A stretch of 64,000 nucleotides of DNA. It comes from Algoriphagus formosus. Lineage in GTDB: Bacteria; Bacteroidota; Bacteroidia; Cytophagales; Cyclobacteriaceae. A program made the position numbers and the translations under genes. Each line of letters begins with the position of its first letter. The first letter of the stretch is position 1. A model generated the notes under the pieces. The model had not been told where the DNA came from, did not search any database, and worked only from the letters and a program-made list of their open reading frames with translations. Below are positions 36,819-45,546 of the stretch, piece after piece. The stretch spans positions 801,477-865,476 of the forward strand of contig NZ_NIUC01000002.1 of assembly GCF_002807035.1 (NCBI RefSeq), given 5' to 3'.

Positions 36819-37391
36819 TCAAAATGTAAAGATTTTTTCAGGAGTTATGCAAAAATCCAAAGGAATATCATGACTCTCATAAGGCAATGACTGCTCTGGG
36901 GTAAAGTAGCTTAAGCCTACTTTTACCGGATCGAAGTCAATGTCTGCCAGAAATTTATCATAATACCCTTTCCCAAAACCAATTCGATAGCCTGACCTAT
37001 CATAAGCCAAGAGTGGAAGAAATATCAAAGAGAATTCCTGAACCTCCACCTCCTGGTAATCATTTGGAAAGGGGATTCCCCAAGTTGATGTTGTAAAAGA
37101 AGTATTAGGCTCTAAAAAAATAGTCTCCATATCGAGACTTTCAGAACTGATTTTTGATGAATAAACATCCCATCCATTCTCCCAAAACCATTCAAGCAAA
37201 GGAAAGGTATCCACTTCCTTCTGTTTTTCGATTGGTAGAAAAAGATGAACCTTTTTCGGAAAATCCCTGGTCTTCAACCAGTCAATCGTTCGTTCTGTAA
37301 TTTTCTGATCAAGATCCATTTTATCCTGATCGCTCAGTACAGCTCGCTTCTTTTTATATTTTTCCCTGATATACTCCTTGGCAGGAATCAT
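36819..37391 (-). CDS. 5-formyltetrahydrofolate cyclo-ligase
   Basis: 190 residues, normal for the family. The N-terminal REKYKKKRAVLSDQDK and the C-terminal LLAYDRSGYRIGFGKGYYDK, including the phosphate/ATP-binding GFGKGYYD, are diagnostic. The enzyme converts 5-formyl-THF to 5,10-methenyl-THF with ATP. It overlaps the bshC stop by ATGA, so it is translated in a bshC-first operon. Confidence 0.93.
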   Translation of the reverse strand: MIPAKEYIREKYKKKRAVLSDQDKMDLDQKITERTIDWLKTRDFPKKVHLFLPIEKQKEVDTFPLLEWFWENGWDVYSSKISSESLDMETIFLEPNTSFTTSTWGIPFPNDYQEVEVQEFSLIFLPLLAYDRSGYRIGFGKGYYDKFLADIDFDPVKVGLSYFTPEQSLPYESHDIPLDFCITPEKIFTF

Positions 37392-38947
37392 AATTCAATC
37401 ACAATCATGGAATAGTCGAGCGGATCAAAGGCTTTGTAAAGCTTCTCCAAAAACTCATCATCAGCTAAGTAAAACTGCATCATATTCACCACTCGCTCTT
37501 GCGGGGTACCGCCTGGGGCGGCATAATCCAAAATTGCCCTCGCCCGCTCAAGAGAAATATGCTGTCTTCTCTCTTCTGCTTTTCGAAGTTTACGGCTCAT
37601 TTGATCGAGAATTTTCAGAGAGCGCACTTTTGCCGCTTCAAATGACTGCTCCAAGCTCTTCTCAAGACTTTTAGCTTCCTTTCCCTTCTCTTCATAAAGC
37701 GATGCAAGGGTAGTTCGCTCATTTTCCAAACTCACATCAATCGATGCGTGCTTGGCCACAAATGATTTCTTCCACCCATCAAAGTCCTGGAATAGATCCT
37801 CCACTTCCCATTCCAATTGTTTCAGTTTTTTCTCAAAAAGTGGCTCTAGCACAAGTGCAAAATTTCGAGGTAAAAGAACTGGAACCGGAACTTTGAAATG
37901 ATCAAACACTCCCTTCAATTGCAGCCAATAGACTGTCTCGGAAGGCCCACCCAAGTAGGCAAGGTTTGGTAAAATGGTCTCCTGATACAATGGGCGCAGG
38001 ACTACATTGGGACTAAAACGCTCCGGATGCTCCTCGATGAGTCGCTCGATCTCAGATCTGGAAAATCTCAATTCGGTATTCAGCACCACATATTCATCCC
38101 CTTGCTGCTCAATTCGCTCCCGGACTCCTTCATCCAAGTAAAAGAAGTTGATCTCTCGAGGAAAAATCTGTCCGCCATAACCCAAAGATTCCAACGACTC
38201 GGTTTTCAAAACAGCTTCCTTATGGGGCGTGTGAGAAAATAAATCTTCCCGTATTACCTCCTTGAAAAGCGACTTGAAACTTGCCTCTTGGGCATCCACA
38301 ATTAATAAGCCCTTTCTCCCAAAAAGCTCATGTACATACTTGCGGACGGCTTCCTTCAGGGTCTTGGAAGAACCATAGGCATCCTTGAACACATCCGCTG
38401 CAAATGGAACAGTCTTAGCAAATTCCTTGAAACTCGCATCTAGCTCAAAATTTCCAACGGCACCGCTTTGGTTGGTATTCCATTGATATTTTTTCCCATC
38501 CAGCTTGAAATAGTTGATTTCATCAAAATCATGATCTTCTGTCGCCATCCAGTAAATCGGCACAAAATGGTAATCAGGATATGCTTCCCGGAGTTTTTCG
38601 GCCAAGCGAATGGTACTGACGATTTTGTAAATAAAGTATAGCGGCCCTGTGTAGAGATTCATCTGATGACCTGTGGTCACCGTGAAGGTTTTGGAATCAG
38701 CCATTTTCTGAAGCTGTAATTTTTCCTCTTCAAAAAGTTCGATTTCGGAATACTGTGCAGTCAAAGTATCGCATAAAACTTGACGATGTGTATCAGAGAA
38801 ATGCTTTTGTTCGATTGCTTTTTGGAAGCTCTCGATTTTTGGTAAATGATTGTAAAAAGGTCTTAGCTCCGCTTTTCCTTCAATGTAGTCAAGAAAAAAA
38901 TCAGAAAATTGATTCGTCTTTCGCAGGTCAATACAGTGATACTCCAT
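37388..38947 (-). CDS. bshC: bacillithiol biosynthesis cysteine-adding enzyme BshC
   Basis: 519 residues from the ATG at 38947; an in-frame ATG at 38992 would add 15 residues lacking resemblance to the family. Features of the putative cysteine ligase are TVTTGHQMNLYTGPLYFIYK, PIYWMATEDHDFDEINYF, and VVLRPLYQETILPNLAYLGG, with a C-terminal coiled coil (about 395-475). BshC joins cysteine to glucosaminyl-malate to make bacillithiol, the low-molecular thiol of many Bacteroidota. The 5-formyl-THF cyclo-ligase gene overlaps its end by 4 bp. Confidence 0.95.
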   Translation of the reverse strand: MEYHCIDLRKTNQFSDFFLDYIEGKAELRPFYNHLPKIESFQKAIEQKHFSDTHRQVLCDTLTAQYSEIELFEEEKLQLQKMADSKTFTVTTGHQMNLYTGPLYFIYKIVSTIRLAEKLREAYPDYHFVPIYWMATEDHDFDEINYFKLDGKKYQWNTNQSGAVGNFELDASFKEFAKTVPFAADVFKDAYGSSKTLKEAVRKYVHELFGRKGLLIVDAQEASFKSLFKEVIREDLFSHTPHKEAVLKTESLESLGYGGQIFPREINFFYLDEGVRERIEQQGDEYVVLNTELRFSRSEIERLIEEHPERFSPNVVLRPLYQETILPNLAYLGGPSETVYWLQLKGVFDHFKVPVPVLLPRNFALVLEPLFEKKLKQLEWEVEDLFQDFDGWKKSFVAKHASIDVSLENERTTLASLYEEKGKEAKSLEKSLEQSFEAAKVRSLKILDQMSRKLRKAEERRQHISLERARAILDYAAPGGTPQERVVNMMQFYLADDEFLEKLYKAFDPLDYSMIVIEL

Positions 38948-39139
38948 GGATGATGAATGGTGGATTTTCGATAGCAAACTACTGATATTCATTCAAAGTT
39001 CGGCTTTTTTATGAAAATCCATGGAGACTTACATAAGCGGAAATCTTTTGGCGATAAATAAATATTCCAAATCAAATCCCCTTTTTGACTGTTGTAATTT
39101 GAAACCAAAAAAATTCAAAAAAGCGTAGCTTTGCTTTCC

Positions 39140-40384
39140 ATGAGATTTCGATACGAAAGACATTTTCTCGACAACGGACTGGAAGTAATTATTCATCCGG
39201 ACCCAAATTCCAAAATAGCTGTTTTTAATCTCCTGTATAAGGTAGGTTCAAAAGATGAAATACCCGGAAAAACCGGTCTGGCGCACTTTTTTGAGCATTT
39301 GATGTTTGGTAGCTCGAAAAATGTACCGGTTTTTGACCGGGCACTCGAGCGGGTAGGCGGTAATTGCAATGCTTTTACCAGCCCTGACATCACCAATTAC
39401 TACATGACACTGCCATCCAGCAATTTGGAAACAGCTTTTTGGCTAGAGTCTGATCGCATGTTGCAGCTCACGTTGGTGGAAAAAACCATCGAAACGCAGC
39501 GGAAGGTAGTCTTGGAGGAATTCAAGCAGCGCTATCTCAATCAGCCCTACGGAAATACCTGGCATCTACTCCGTCCTTTGGCCTTCCATTCTCATCCTTA
39601 CCGTTGGCCAACTATCGGAGAAACCACCGAAGATATCGTCAACTACACCGAGGAGGATGTTTGGGATTTTTACAAAACACACTACGCTCCTAATCGAGCC
39701 ATCTTAGCTGTCGGGGGAGGTGTGGATTCTAAAGAAGTGCTGAAGTTGGCAGAAAAATGGTTTGGATCCATACCGGCCTCGGCTCAAGCTCGCTTAGAAT
39801 CCACGAAAGAAAAAGAGCAAAAAGAGCGCCGGACACTAACTTTCCAAGCAAATGTGCCTACCGATGTGCTCTACAAAACCTATAAAATGCCAGGCAAAGG
39901 AGAAGATGGCTACTTAGAAGCAGATCTGATCACCGACTATCTGGGATTTGGAAAGTCATCCCCCATGGAGCAAAAGCTGGTAAAAGGCCGAAAAGAAATT
40001 GCCTCCGCCGGAGCTTATATTTTGGGAAGTCAAGATCCCGGCTTATTGGTATTTAGTACTCGGATGGATCCAAGTTCCAGCAGCGAAGAGGGAGAGGCTA
40101 TATTGGATGAATTTTTAGCTGATTTTCTCAAACAAGGAATAGACGATCATAGTCTTCAAAAGATAAAGAATCAAGGAGAGGCCATGAAAACCTACGAGTC
40201 TATTCAGCTGATCAATCGAATGATGAATCTTGCCATGTATGCAAATATGGGCCATCCCGATCTTTATTGGGATGAGTTTGATCGCAAATCATCCATCGGA
40301 ACAGATCAGGTGATGGATTGGGCAAATCGACTACTCCGACCTGAAAAATCTAGTGTTTTACATTATCAAAAAGAAATATCATGA
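39140..40384 (+). CDS. M16 family metallopeptidase (insulinase-like)
   Basis: 414 residues from the ATG at 39140 (frame opens with TTG at 39131). The inverted zinc motif HFFEH is in GLAHFFEHLMFGSS, followed by the third ligand region ETQRKVVLEEFKQR. The second, inactive M16 half ends the protein. There is no signal peptide, so probably cytosolic or membrane-associated. Its stop overlaps the ispF start by ATGA. Substrate unknown; the family is linked to peptide processing. Confidence 0.9.
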   Translation: MRFRYERHFLDNGLEVIIHPDPNSKIAVFNLLYKVGSKDEIPGKTGLAHFFEHLMFGSSKNVPVFDRALERVGGNCNAFTSPDITNYYMTLPSSNLETAFWLESDRMLQLTLVEKTIETQRKVVLEEFKQRYLNQPYGNTWHLLRPLAFHSHPYRWPTIGETTEDIVNYTEEDVWDFYKTHYAPNRAILAVGGGVDSKEVLKLAEKWFGSIPASAQARLESTKEKEQKERRTLTFQANVPTDVLYKTYKMPGKGEDGYLEADLITDYLGFGKSSPMEQKLVKGRKEIASAGAYILGSQDPGLLVFSTRMDPSSSSEEGEAILDEFLADFLKQGIDDHSLQKIKNQGEAMKTYESIQLINRMMNLAMYANMGHPDLYWDEFDRKSSIGTDQVMDWANRLLRPEKSSVLHYQKEIS

Positions 40385-40863
40385 CTCCCTTTCGAATAGG
40401 ATTTGGATACGATGTACATCAGCTCAAGGCTGATCAGGACTTTTGGTTAGGAGGGATCAAAGTTCCCCATACCAAAGGCGCAGTGGGACATTCTGATGCA
40501 GATGTACTTATTCATGTGATCTGTGATGCCCTGCTAGGTGCAGCCAACATGCGGGACATCGGCTATCACTTTTCGGACAAAGACCCAAAATTCAAAGGAA
40601 TCGACAGTAAAATCCTCCTGAAGGAAGTGATGGAACTGATCCGAAAGGAAGGTTTTGAAATTGGGAATCTGGACACAACCATCTGCCTTCAAAACCCTAA
40701 AATCAATCCACATATCCCTGCAATGAAAACTTGCTTGGCAGAAGTCATGGCTTTGGAAGAATCAGCTATTTCCATCAAAGCCACTACGACCGAATGGTTG
40801 GGTTTTGTAGGAAGAGAAGAAGGTGTGTCAGCCTATTGTGCAGCTTTGATTTATAAAGTATGA
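40381..40863 (+). CDS. ispF: 2-C-methyl-D-erythritol 2,4-cyclodiphosphate synthase
   Basis: 160 residues. Zinc ligands D11/H13 (GFGYDVHQL) and the nearby AVGHSDADVLIHVICDALLG are the IspF signature, with DIGYHFSDKDPKFKG and the C-terminal KATTTEWLGFVGREEG. It forms the cyclic diphosphate in the MEP isoprenoid pathway. Coupled by ATGA overlaps to the M16 protease upstream and mnmD downstream. Confidence 0.97.
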   Translation: MTPFRIGFGYDVHQLKADQDFWLGGIKVPHTKGAVGHSDADVLIHVICDALLGAANMRDIGYHFSDKDPKFKGIDSKILLKEVMELIRKEGFEIGNLDTTICLQNPKINPHIPAMKTCLAEVMALEESAISIKATTTEWLGFVGREEGVSAYCAALIYKV

Positions 40864-41549
40864 GCGACAAAGTAAAAATCATAACTACCGAAGATGGCTC
40901 TCACTCCCTATATCATGAGGGTTTGAAAGAGACCTATCACAGTTTTCATGGGGCCTATCGTGAATCACTCCATGTTTTTTTACTCTACGGCTTGGACTCT
41001 TGGCTCGCCATTAATCCTAACCGATATCCACTTCGAGTATTTGAAGTGGGTTTTGGTACGGGCTTGAATGCCTGGCTGACGCTCGTGTGGGCAGAACAGT
41101 ATCAAATACCTGTCCTTTACCATACGATTGAGCCTTTTCCTCTTTCGGAAGAAGTGTATTCCCAATTGAATTTCATTCATCAGAATGATGCCATCTGGCA
41201 TTACCATAAATACTTTGAGGCTCTGCACAAGGCAGCTTGGAATGAAGGTGGGCCTCTTTCTGAATACTTCAATTTCAAGAAAGATCAAGTATCCTTGGAA
41301 GAGGCACAACTCTATCCTTCGGATGTCGTATTTTTTGATGCTTTTGCGCCAAGCAAGCAACCGGAGCTTTGGGAAAAAGACATGCTGGAAAAAGTGACCA
41401 ACAGCATGCGTCCCGGCGGACTTTTCACCACCTACAGTGCAAAAGGTCAACTCAAACGAGATCTTCGTGATCTAGGGTTAGAAGTAGAATCTCCTCCAGG
41501 ACCTCCGGGTAAAAAAGAAATGACCCGAGCTTGGAAGCCGGGTCAATAA
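40860..41549 (+). CDS. mnmD: tRNA 5-methylaminomethyl-2-thiouridine methyltransferase, MnmD type
   Basis: 229 residues, the single-domain form without the FAD-dependent MnmC1 half. TEDGSHSLYHEGLKETYHS opens it, the SAM site is VFEVGFGTGLNAWLTL, and VVFFDAFAPSKQPELW is the DUF752/MnmD motif; PPGPPGKKEMTRAW ends it. It methylates nm5s2U34 in tRNA wobble positions. Overlaps ispF by ATGA. The 13-bp spacer to the convergent SDR gene shows no terminator. Confidence 0.92.
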   Translation: MSDKVKIITTEDGSHSLYHEGLKETYHSFHGAYRESLHVFLLYGLDSWLAINPNRYPLRVFEVGFGTGLNAWLTLVWAEQYQIPVLYHTIEPFPLSEEVYSQLNFIHQNDAIWHYHKYFEALHKAAWNEGGPLSEYFNFKKDQVSLEEAQLYPSDVVFFDAFAPSKQPELWEKDMLEKVTNSMRPGGLFTTYSAKGQLKRDLRDLGLEVESPPGPPGKKEMTRAWKPGQ

Positions 41550-41562
41550 AAATTTTGATCGC

Positions 41563-42261
41563 TTATTTCTTTCCTTTGGGCCGAAGGGGTCTGCATTCCA
41601 CATCTGCCACAAAGTAATTGGGATGTGTTTCTAGCGTCTGTACGATGGTCGTGGCTACATCCACCGGCCGCATCATATTTTCATGCGCATTCATCCCGGG
41701 TATTTCATCAAAGAAATTGGTCTGCACTGATCCCGGATAGATGGTAGACACCTTGATACCAAAGTCCCGCAACTCCATATACAAGGAATGGGAAATCCCT
41801 CGCACCGCGTGCTTGGTACCCACGTATCCGGCAAACTGATTGACTCCGTTTAATCCGGCAATGGAAGCCACATTGATAATATGGCCTTCATCGGCTTGTT
41901 TCATTGCGGGAATCAAGCGTTTGGTTGTGTAAAATATCCCATGCACATTGGTATCAAACATGGCCCGCCAGTCCTCAGAAGAAAAAGTCTCGGTAGGTCC
42001 TGCTATTCCAAAACCGGCATTATTGATCAATATTCGAATATCTTTTCCCAACTTCTCAGTAGTCTTTCTGAAGGCAGCATCTACTGAGGCCTCTTGGGCT
42101 ACATCACACTTGAAAAAGTGAAAATTCTCATGATCCAAATCCGGCTCATTTCTTCCCCATCCTGCGACGATGCTTCCTTTTTCCAGTAAGATCTTAACGA
42201 CTTCCAGCCCTATTCCTTTGCTGACGCCTGTTACTACGGCAACTTTATTTTTAATATCCAT
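41563..42261 (-). CDS. short-chain dehydrogenase/reductase
   Basis: 232 residues. NAD(P)-binding VVTGVSKGIGLEVV, ILINNAG, and the active-site Y-x-x-x-K in YVGTKHAVRG with preceding Ser in NVASIAGLNG are visible. A classical SDR; the substrate cannot be assigned. Divergent from the M20 amidohydrolase gene. Confidence 0.9.
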   Translation of the reverse strand: MDIKNKVAVVTGVSKGIGLEVVKILLEKGSIVAGWGRNEPDLDHENFHFFKCDVAQEASVDAAFRKTTEKLGKDIRILINNAGFGIAGPTETFSSEDWRAMFDTNVHGIFYTTKRLIPAMKQADEGHIINVASIAGLNGVNQFAGYVGTKHAVRGISHSLYMELRDFGIKVSTIYPGSVQTNFFDEIPGMNAHENMMRPVDVATTIVQTLETHPNYFVADVECRPLRPKGKK

Positions 42262-42395
42262 GATTCAATTTGTTTAGATAAGAGTAAAACAGATTTTGGA
42301 CTTTTGGTTCGATGAAAAGGTATTTTTTCAAAGCCCTGAAACATTATTGCCTTGAAATAAATAACTTGCTTCGAAACCATCAACCAAATTTTATA

Positions 42396-43685
42396 ATGAA
42401 TAAATTAACCATTGCCCTGTTTTTGATTAGCGGAGTGGCATTTTCCCAGTCTAAACTCAGATCTGACATTGATCAAAGAGCGGCTGAAATCGAAGATAAG
42501 GTCATCGAATGGAGACGGGATATTCACCAAAATCCAGAATTAGGGAACCAGGAATTTAGAACTGCTAAGAAAGTTGCAGATCACCTCCGTAGTCTGGGTA
42601 TCGAGGTCACAGAAGAGGTAGCAGTGACCGGAGTAGTCGGAGTCCTTCGAGGAGGAAAACCAGGCCCAACGGTAGCGCTTCGGGCGGACATGGATGCACT
42701 ACCTGTGACTGAGCGGGTAGACTTACCTTTCAAATCCACCGTGACCACTACTTACAATGGTCAGGAAACTGGCGTCATGCATGCCTGTGGCCATGACACC
42801 CACGTGGCTATCCTGATGGGCGTAGCAGAAATTCTCGCTGGAATGAAAGAAGACCTTGCAGGAAATGTCAAATTCCTATTCCAACCCGCTGAGGAAGGAA
42901 TCAACGAACCGGGAGTGGACTCCTGGGGAGCCAAGCAAATGGTCGAAGAAGGAGTCATGGAGGACGTGGATGCCGTATTTGGCTTGCACATCGGATCACA
43001 AATGGAAGTGGGAAAAATCGGCTATCGATCCGGTCCAGCTCTAGCTGGTGTGGATGAGCTAGAAATCACTGTGCACGGCACCCAAGCTCATGGAGCTTCT
43101 CCCTGGTCAGGCGTAGACCCCATCGTCACCTCTGCCCAAATCATCAATGGATTCCAGACCATTATCGCGCGGAATGTGAATATCACCGAGGCTCCGGCTA
43201 TCGTGACAGTAGGCGCAATCCACGGGGGCATCAGACATAATATCATCCCCGAAAAAGTAGATATGATCGGAACTATCCGGACTTTTGGAGATGACCAGCA
43301 AGCACTAGTTCACAAACGAATCACCGAAATAGCCACTCATATCGCTGAAAGTGCTGGCGCAAAAGCAGATGTCAAAATCCGAAAAATGTACCCCTCCACC
43401 ATCAATGATCCAGCGCTAACTGAAATGATGGGTCCTACTATTTTGGCAGCCGCAGGTGATGGCAACGTACTAACCAATCCGCTAATTACCGGGGCTGAGG
43501 ATTTCAGCTTTTATCAGCGAGAGAAACCTGGTCTATTTATCTCTTTGGGAGGTATGAAAAAAGGGGGAGACCCAACCAAAACGCCGTCGCATCATACTCC
43601 CGATTTCTACATTGACGAAAGCGGATTCATTCTTGGCTTACGGGTCATGAGCTACTTTGTAGTAGATTATATGGGAATGAACTAA
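42396..43685 (+). CDS. exported M20 amidohydrolase (N-acyl-amino-acid/hippurate hydrolase type)
   Basis: 429 residues from the ATG at 42396, where a signal peptide begins (KLTIALFLISGVAFSQ); upstream in-frame ATG at 42312 gives no signal peptide. M20D motifs: RRDIHQNPELGNQEFRT, ALRADMDALPV, MHACGHDTHVAILMGVA, FQPAEEG and ITGAEDFSFYQ. The family deacylates N-acyl amino acids. Its stop codon touches the left end of the long palindrome at 43685. Confidence 0.9.
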   Translation: MNKLTIALFLISGVAFSQSKLRSDIDQRAAEIEDKVIEWRRDIHQNPELGNQEFRTAKKVADHLRSLGIEVTEEVAVTGVVGVLRGGKPGPTVALRADMDALPVTERVDLPFKSTVTTTYNGQETGVMHACGHDTHVAILMGVAEILAGMKEDLAGNVKFLFQPAEEGINEPGVDSWGAKQMVEEGVMEDVDAVFGLHIGSQMEVGKIGYRSGPALAGVDELEITVHGTQAHGASPWSGVDPIVTSAQIINGFQTIIARNVNITEAPAIVTVGAIHGGIRHNIIPEKVDMIGTIRTFGDDQQALVHKRITEIATHIAESAGAKADVKIRKMYPSTINDPALTEMMGPTILAAAGDGNVLTNPLITGAEDFSFYQREKPGLFISLGGMKKGGDPTKTPSHHTPDFYIDESGFILGLRVMSYFVVDYMGMN

Positions 43686-43853
43686 ACCCGAAATATGCAT
43701 TAGACTTCTTATTACGAGTCCAAACCGCTTCAAAATCAATCGCTTTGCTGCATTTAGCTCAATCACCGTAGCGGTGCTATGCTTTATTCGCTAAATGCTT
43801 GATTTTATTGCGGTTTGATCTCTCACTACAGATTCTAATGCATAATCCGGGTT
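43685..43853. repeat. ~170-nt imperfect palindrome (candidate MITE/REP-like element)
   Basis: Two arms of about 82-84 nt fold back on a 3-nt loop at 43769-43771. Matched blocks from outside in are AACCCG/CGGGTT, TATGCATTAGA/TCTAATGCATA, CAAACCGC/GCGGTTTG, AAAATCAA/TTGATTTT, GCATTTAGC/GCTAAATGC and CACCG/CGGTG, with bulges between. No ORF inside. It lies between convergent genes. Confidence 0.85.
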
Positions 43854-43858
43854 AAACG

Positions 43859-43887
43859 AAAAAAAGGAGACTCCAAAGGGGTCTCCT
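43859..43887 (-). terminator. intrinsic terminator of the plug-domain cluster
   Basis: Stem GGAGAC (43866-43871) / GTCTCC (43881-43886), 9-nt loop, followed on the minus strand by a run of seven T. It follows the Spy-like/plug gene and is the only clear terminator found for the six-gene run. Confidence 0.75.
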
Positions 43888-43912
43888 CTTATCTATCTCA
43901 GACCATAATCAA

Positions 43913-44674
43913 TTACTTTATTTTTGCTTTCGCGCCTTTCTTCAAGGTGATGATGATTACGCCATTTTTTCCTTTCTCACCATACAAGGAGGTAGCGCCT
44001 TTATCTTTCAGCACATTGATACTTTCAATGTCTTTTGGGTTGATATCCAACTGCTCCATGGATGATTTCTCTATAGTTCCATCATCAGATTTGATGACGA
44101 ATAGCGGCTGATTCCCATCCTCGCTTCCCGCTACCACTATATCTACTTTAGAGGATGGGTTAGTAGTAGAAAAAGTTGAAGAAGAAGAAGGATAACCAAT
44201 CACTACCTTTTGACCGGAGCGAAGGCTTGAGACACCTAGCGTACTTGAAGCACCTCCTGAGCCAGAACTCCTGAATCCATAGAGTCTCGTGGATTCACCC
44301 AATTTTTCTATTTGCTCTTCAGTCAATTCATTTTTGATGGCAACCAAGGTGCTAAGTTGCTTTCTCTTCAATTGCGCCTCATACTTTAGAATCATATCCA
44401 AGACTGTTAGGACCTTTGTTTGATCTATTGGCCTTTGCTCAAGGAGCTTTTCAAGCTCAGTATTGGTTGCATCCAAGTCCCATTTGAGCGTGGAGAATTC
44501 CCCGGCGTTCTCTGCATGGATTTTTTTGATTTTTGTGGCTTGGGCATCTGTCAGGTTGATCTTTTCTCTTGCTTCCATGATTTGGTCAGCAGAGTATAAG
44601 TTCTTTTTGAAAATGTCCTGAGCCATCGTCAGGGACGAAAGCAGGAAAAGGGCGGTAATTAATAGCGATTTCAT
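43913..44674 (-). CDS. exported Spy/CpxP-like protein fused to an orphan TonB-plug-like domain
   Basis: 253 residues, signal peptide (LLITALFLLSSLTMAQ). Residues of about 25-120 are helical with two LTxxQ-type motifs (INLTDAQATKIKKI and ELTEEQIEKLGE), as in periplasmic Spy/CpxP/heavy-metal-sensor proteins. A Ser/Gly-rich linker leads to residues of about 165-250 that match the SusC plug: QPLFVIKSDDG, LDINPKDIESINVLKDKG and SLYGEKGKNGVIIITLKKG. No barrel follows. It is last in the sigma/anti-sigma group, 18 bp after the anti-sigma gene. The combination suggests an envelope sensor or partner of the plug proteins upstream (inference). Confidence 0.75.
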   Translation of the reverse strand: MKSLLITALFLLSSLTMAQDIFKKNLYSADQIMEAREKINLTDAQATKIKKIHAENAGEFSTLKWDLDATNTELEKLLEQRPIDQTKVLTVLDMILKYEAQLKRKQLSTLVAIKNELTEEQIEKLGESTRLYGFRSSGSGGASSTLGVSSLRSGQKVVIGYPSSSSTFSTTNPSSKVDIVVAGSEDGNQPLFVIKSDDGTIEKSSMEQLDINPKDIESINVLKDKGATSLYGEKGKNGVIIITLKKGAKAKIK

Positions 44675-44692
44675 AACATTAGTTGGTTTAGC

Positions 44693-45007
44693 TTAGAATT
44701 CTGTGAGTAAGGAGGATGTACTGGATTCCCAGACGTCGATGTAAGCTTTTTCCTCGATGGTAAATTCCTGCTCGTTATTTTCATTTTCTTGAAGGGAAAT
44801 GATAATCACCTCAGAAGGTGCTTCTGCGACCGGCTCCTGTTGGGTCAATAGAAAACCGCCCAAGAGCAAAGTGGCCGCAATTCCACTAGGAATCCACCAA
44901 TTGAAGCTTCGTACCTTCGTCTCTGGAAATTCGGGAATTCGGATATTTTGATCCTGCTTTTTCATGTCTGAGAAAAAGTTTTCAATCAGTTGATCATTTT
45001 CCATCAT
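44693..45007 (-). CDS. small membrane protein, probable anti-sigma factor (cassette 2)
   Basis: 104 residues: a short cytoplasmic N-terminus, one transmembrane segment (WWIPSGIAATLLLGGFLLTQ, about 31-51) and an acidic periplasmic tail. It overlaps the ECF sigma gene by 14 bp and precedes the Spy-like gene. Too short for a canonical zinc-binding anti-sigma domain; the assignment rests on topology and position. Confidence 0.65.
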   Translation of the reverse strand: MMENDQLIENFFSDMKKQDQNIRIPEFPETKVRSFNWWIPSGIAATLLLGGFLLTQQEPVAEAPSEVIIISLQENENNEQEFTIEEKAYIDVWESSTSSLLTEF

Positions 45008-45497
45008 ATTCCAAGTTTTGAGATTTTACGATTAATTCTTTCAGTCTCTTTTTTCCGCGATCGTAGTGTGTGCGTGCGGAGCCTAGGCTTACTTGAAGGA
45101 CTTCGGCGCTTTCGGCGATTGTCAATTGGTGGTAAAAGACCATCAACATGACTTCCCGCTGCATGGGTGAAAGCTGCATAAGTAGTTTCTGGTAATCCAG
45201 CTCCTCTTCATTTTCAGTCGGCTCATCCTCCAAATCATAATTTTCTTGTAATGCCACCCAATTTCCTTTCTTTCGGAGTTCGTCGATAGCGGTAAAGCGA
45301 ATCACCGAAAATAACCAGGGTTTTACTTTTTCAACCTGTTGGAGGCGTGCCTTACCCTCCAAAATCTTCAAATAACAAATCTGCAAGACGTCCTTAGCTA
45401 GCTCATCCTCAAAGCCACAGCATTGACGGGCCCAGAGATAGGCTTCCCGATGATGGTTTTTGAGTATGTTTTCTAGCTCGCTGTGGTTCATCTTCAT
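44994..45497 (-). CDS. RNA polymerase ECF sigma factor (cassette 2)
   Basis: 167 residues. Region 2 is visible in HHREAYLWARQCCGFEDELA with DVLQICYLKILEG and VKPWLFSVIRFTAIDELR; region 4 in LSPMQREVMLMVFYHQLTIA and VLQVSLGSARTHYDRGKKRL. It overlaps the anti-sigma gene. The neighbouring barrel and plug-domain genes on the same strand are probable members of its regulon. Confidence 0.92.
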   Translation of the reverse strand: MKMNHSELENILKNHHREAYLWARQCCGFEDELAKDVLQICYLKILEGKARLQQVEKVKPWLFSVIRFTAIDELRKKGNWVALQENYDLEDEPTENEEELDYQKLLMQLSPMQREVMLMVFYHQLTIAESAEVLQVSLGSARTHYDRGKKRLKELIVKSQNLEYDGK

Positions 45498-45546
45498 CTT
45501 GTAATCGTAGACTTTACGAAAAATATGACAGCGGGCGACTGATTTC

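Noticed and set aside
39126-39133. TAGCTTTG as promoter box of the M16 protease gene
   Set aside because: Matches TAnnTTTG but lies only 6 bp before the ATG, implying an almost leaderless transcript; spacing to the nearest TTTG is also long.
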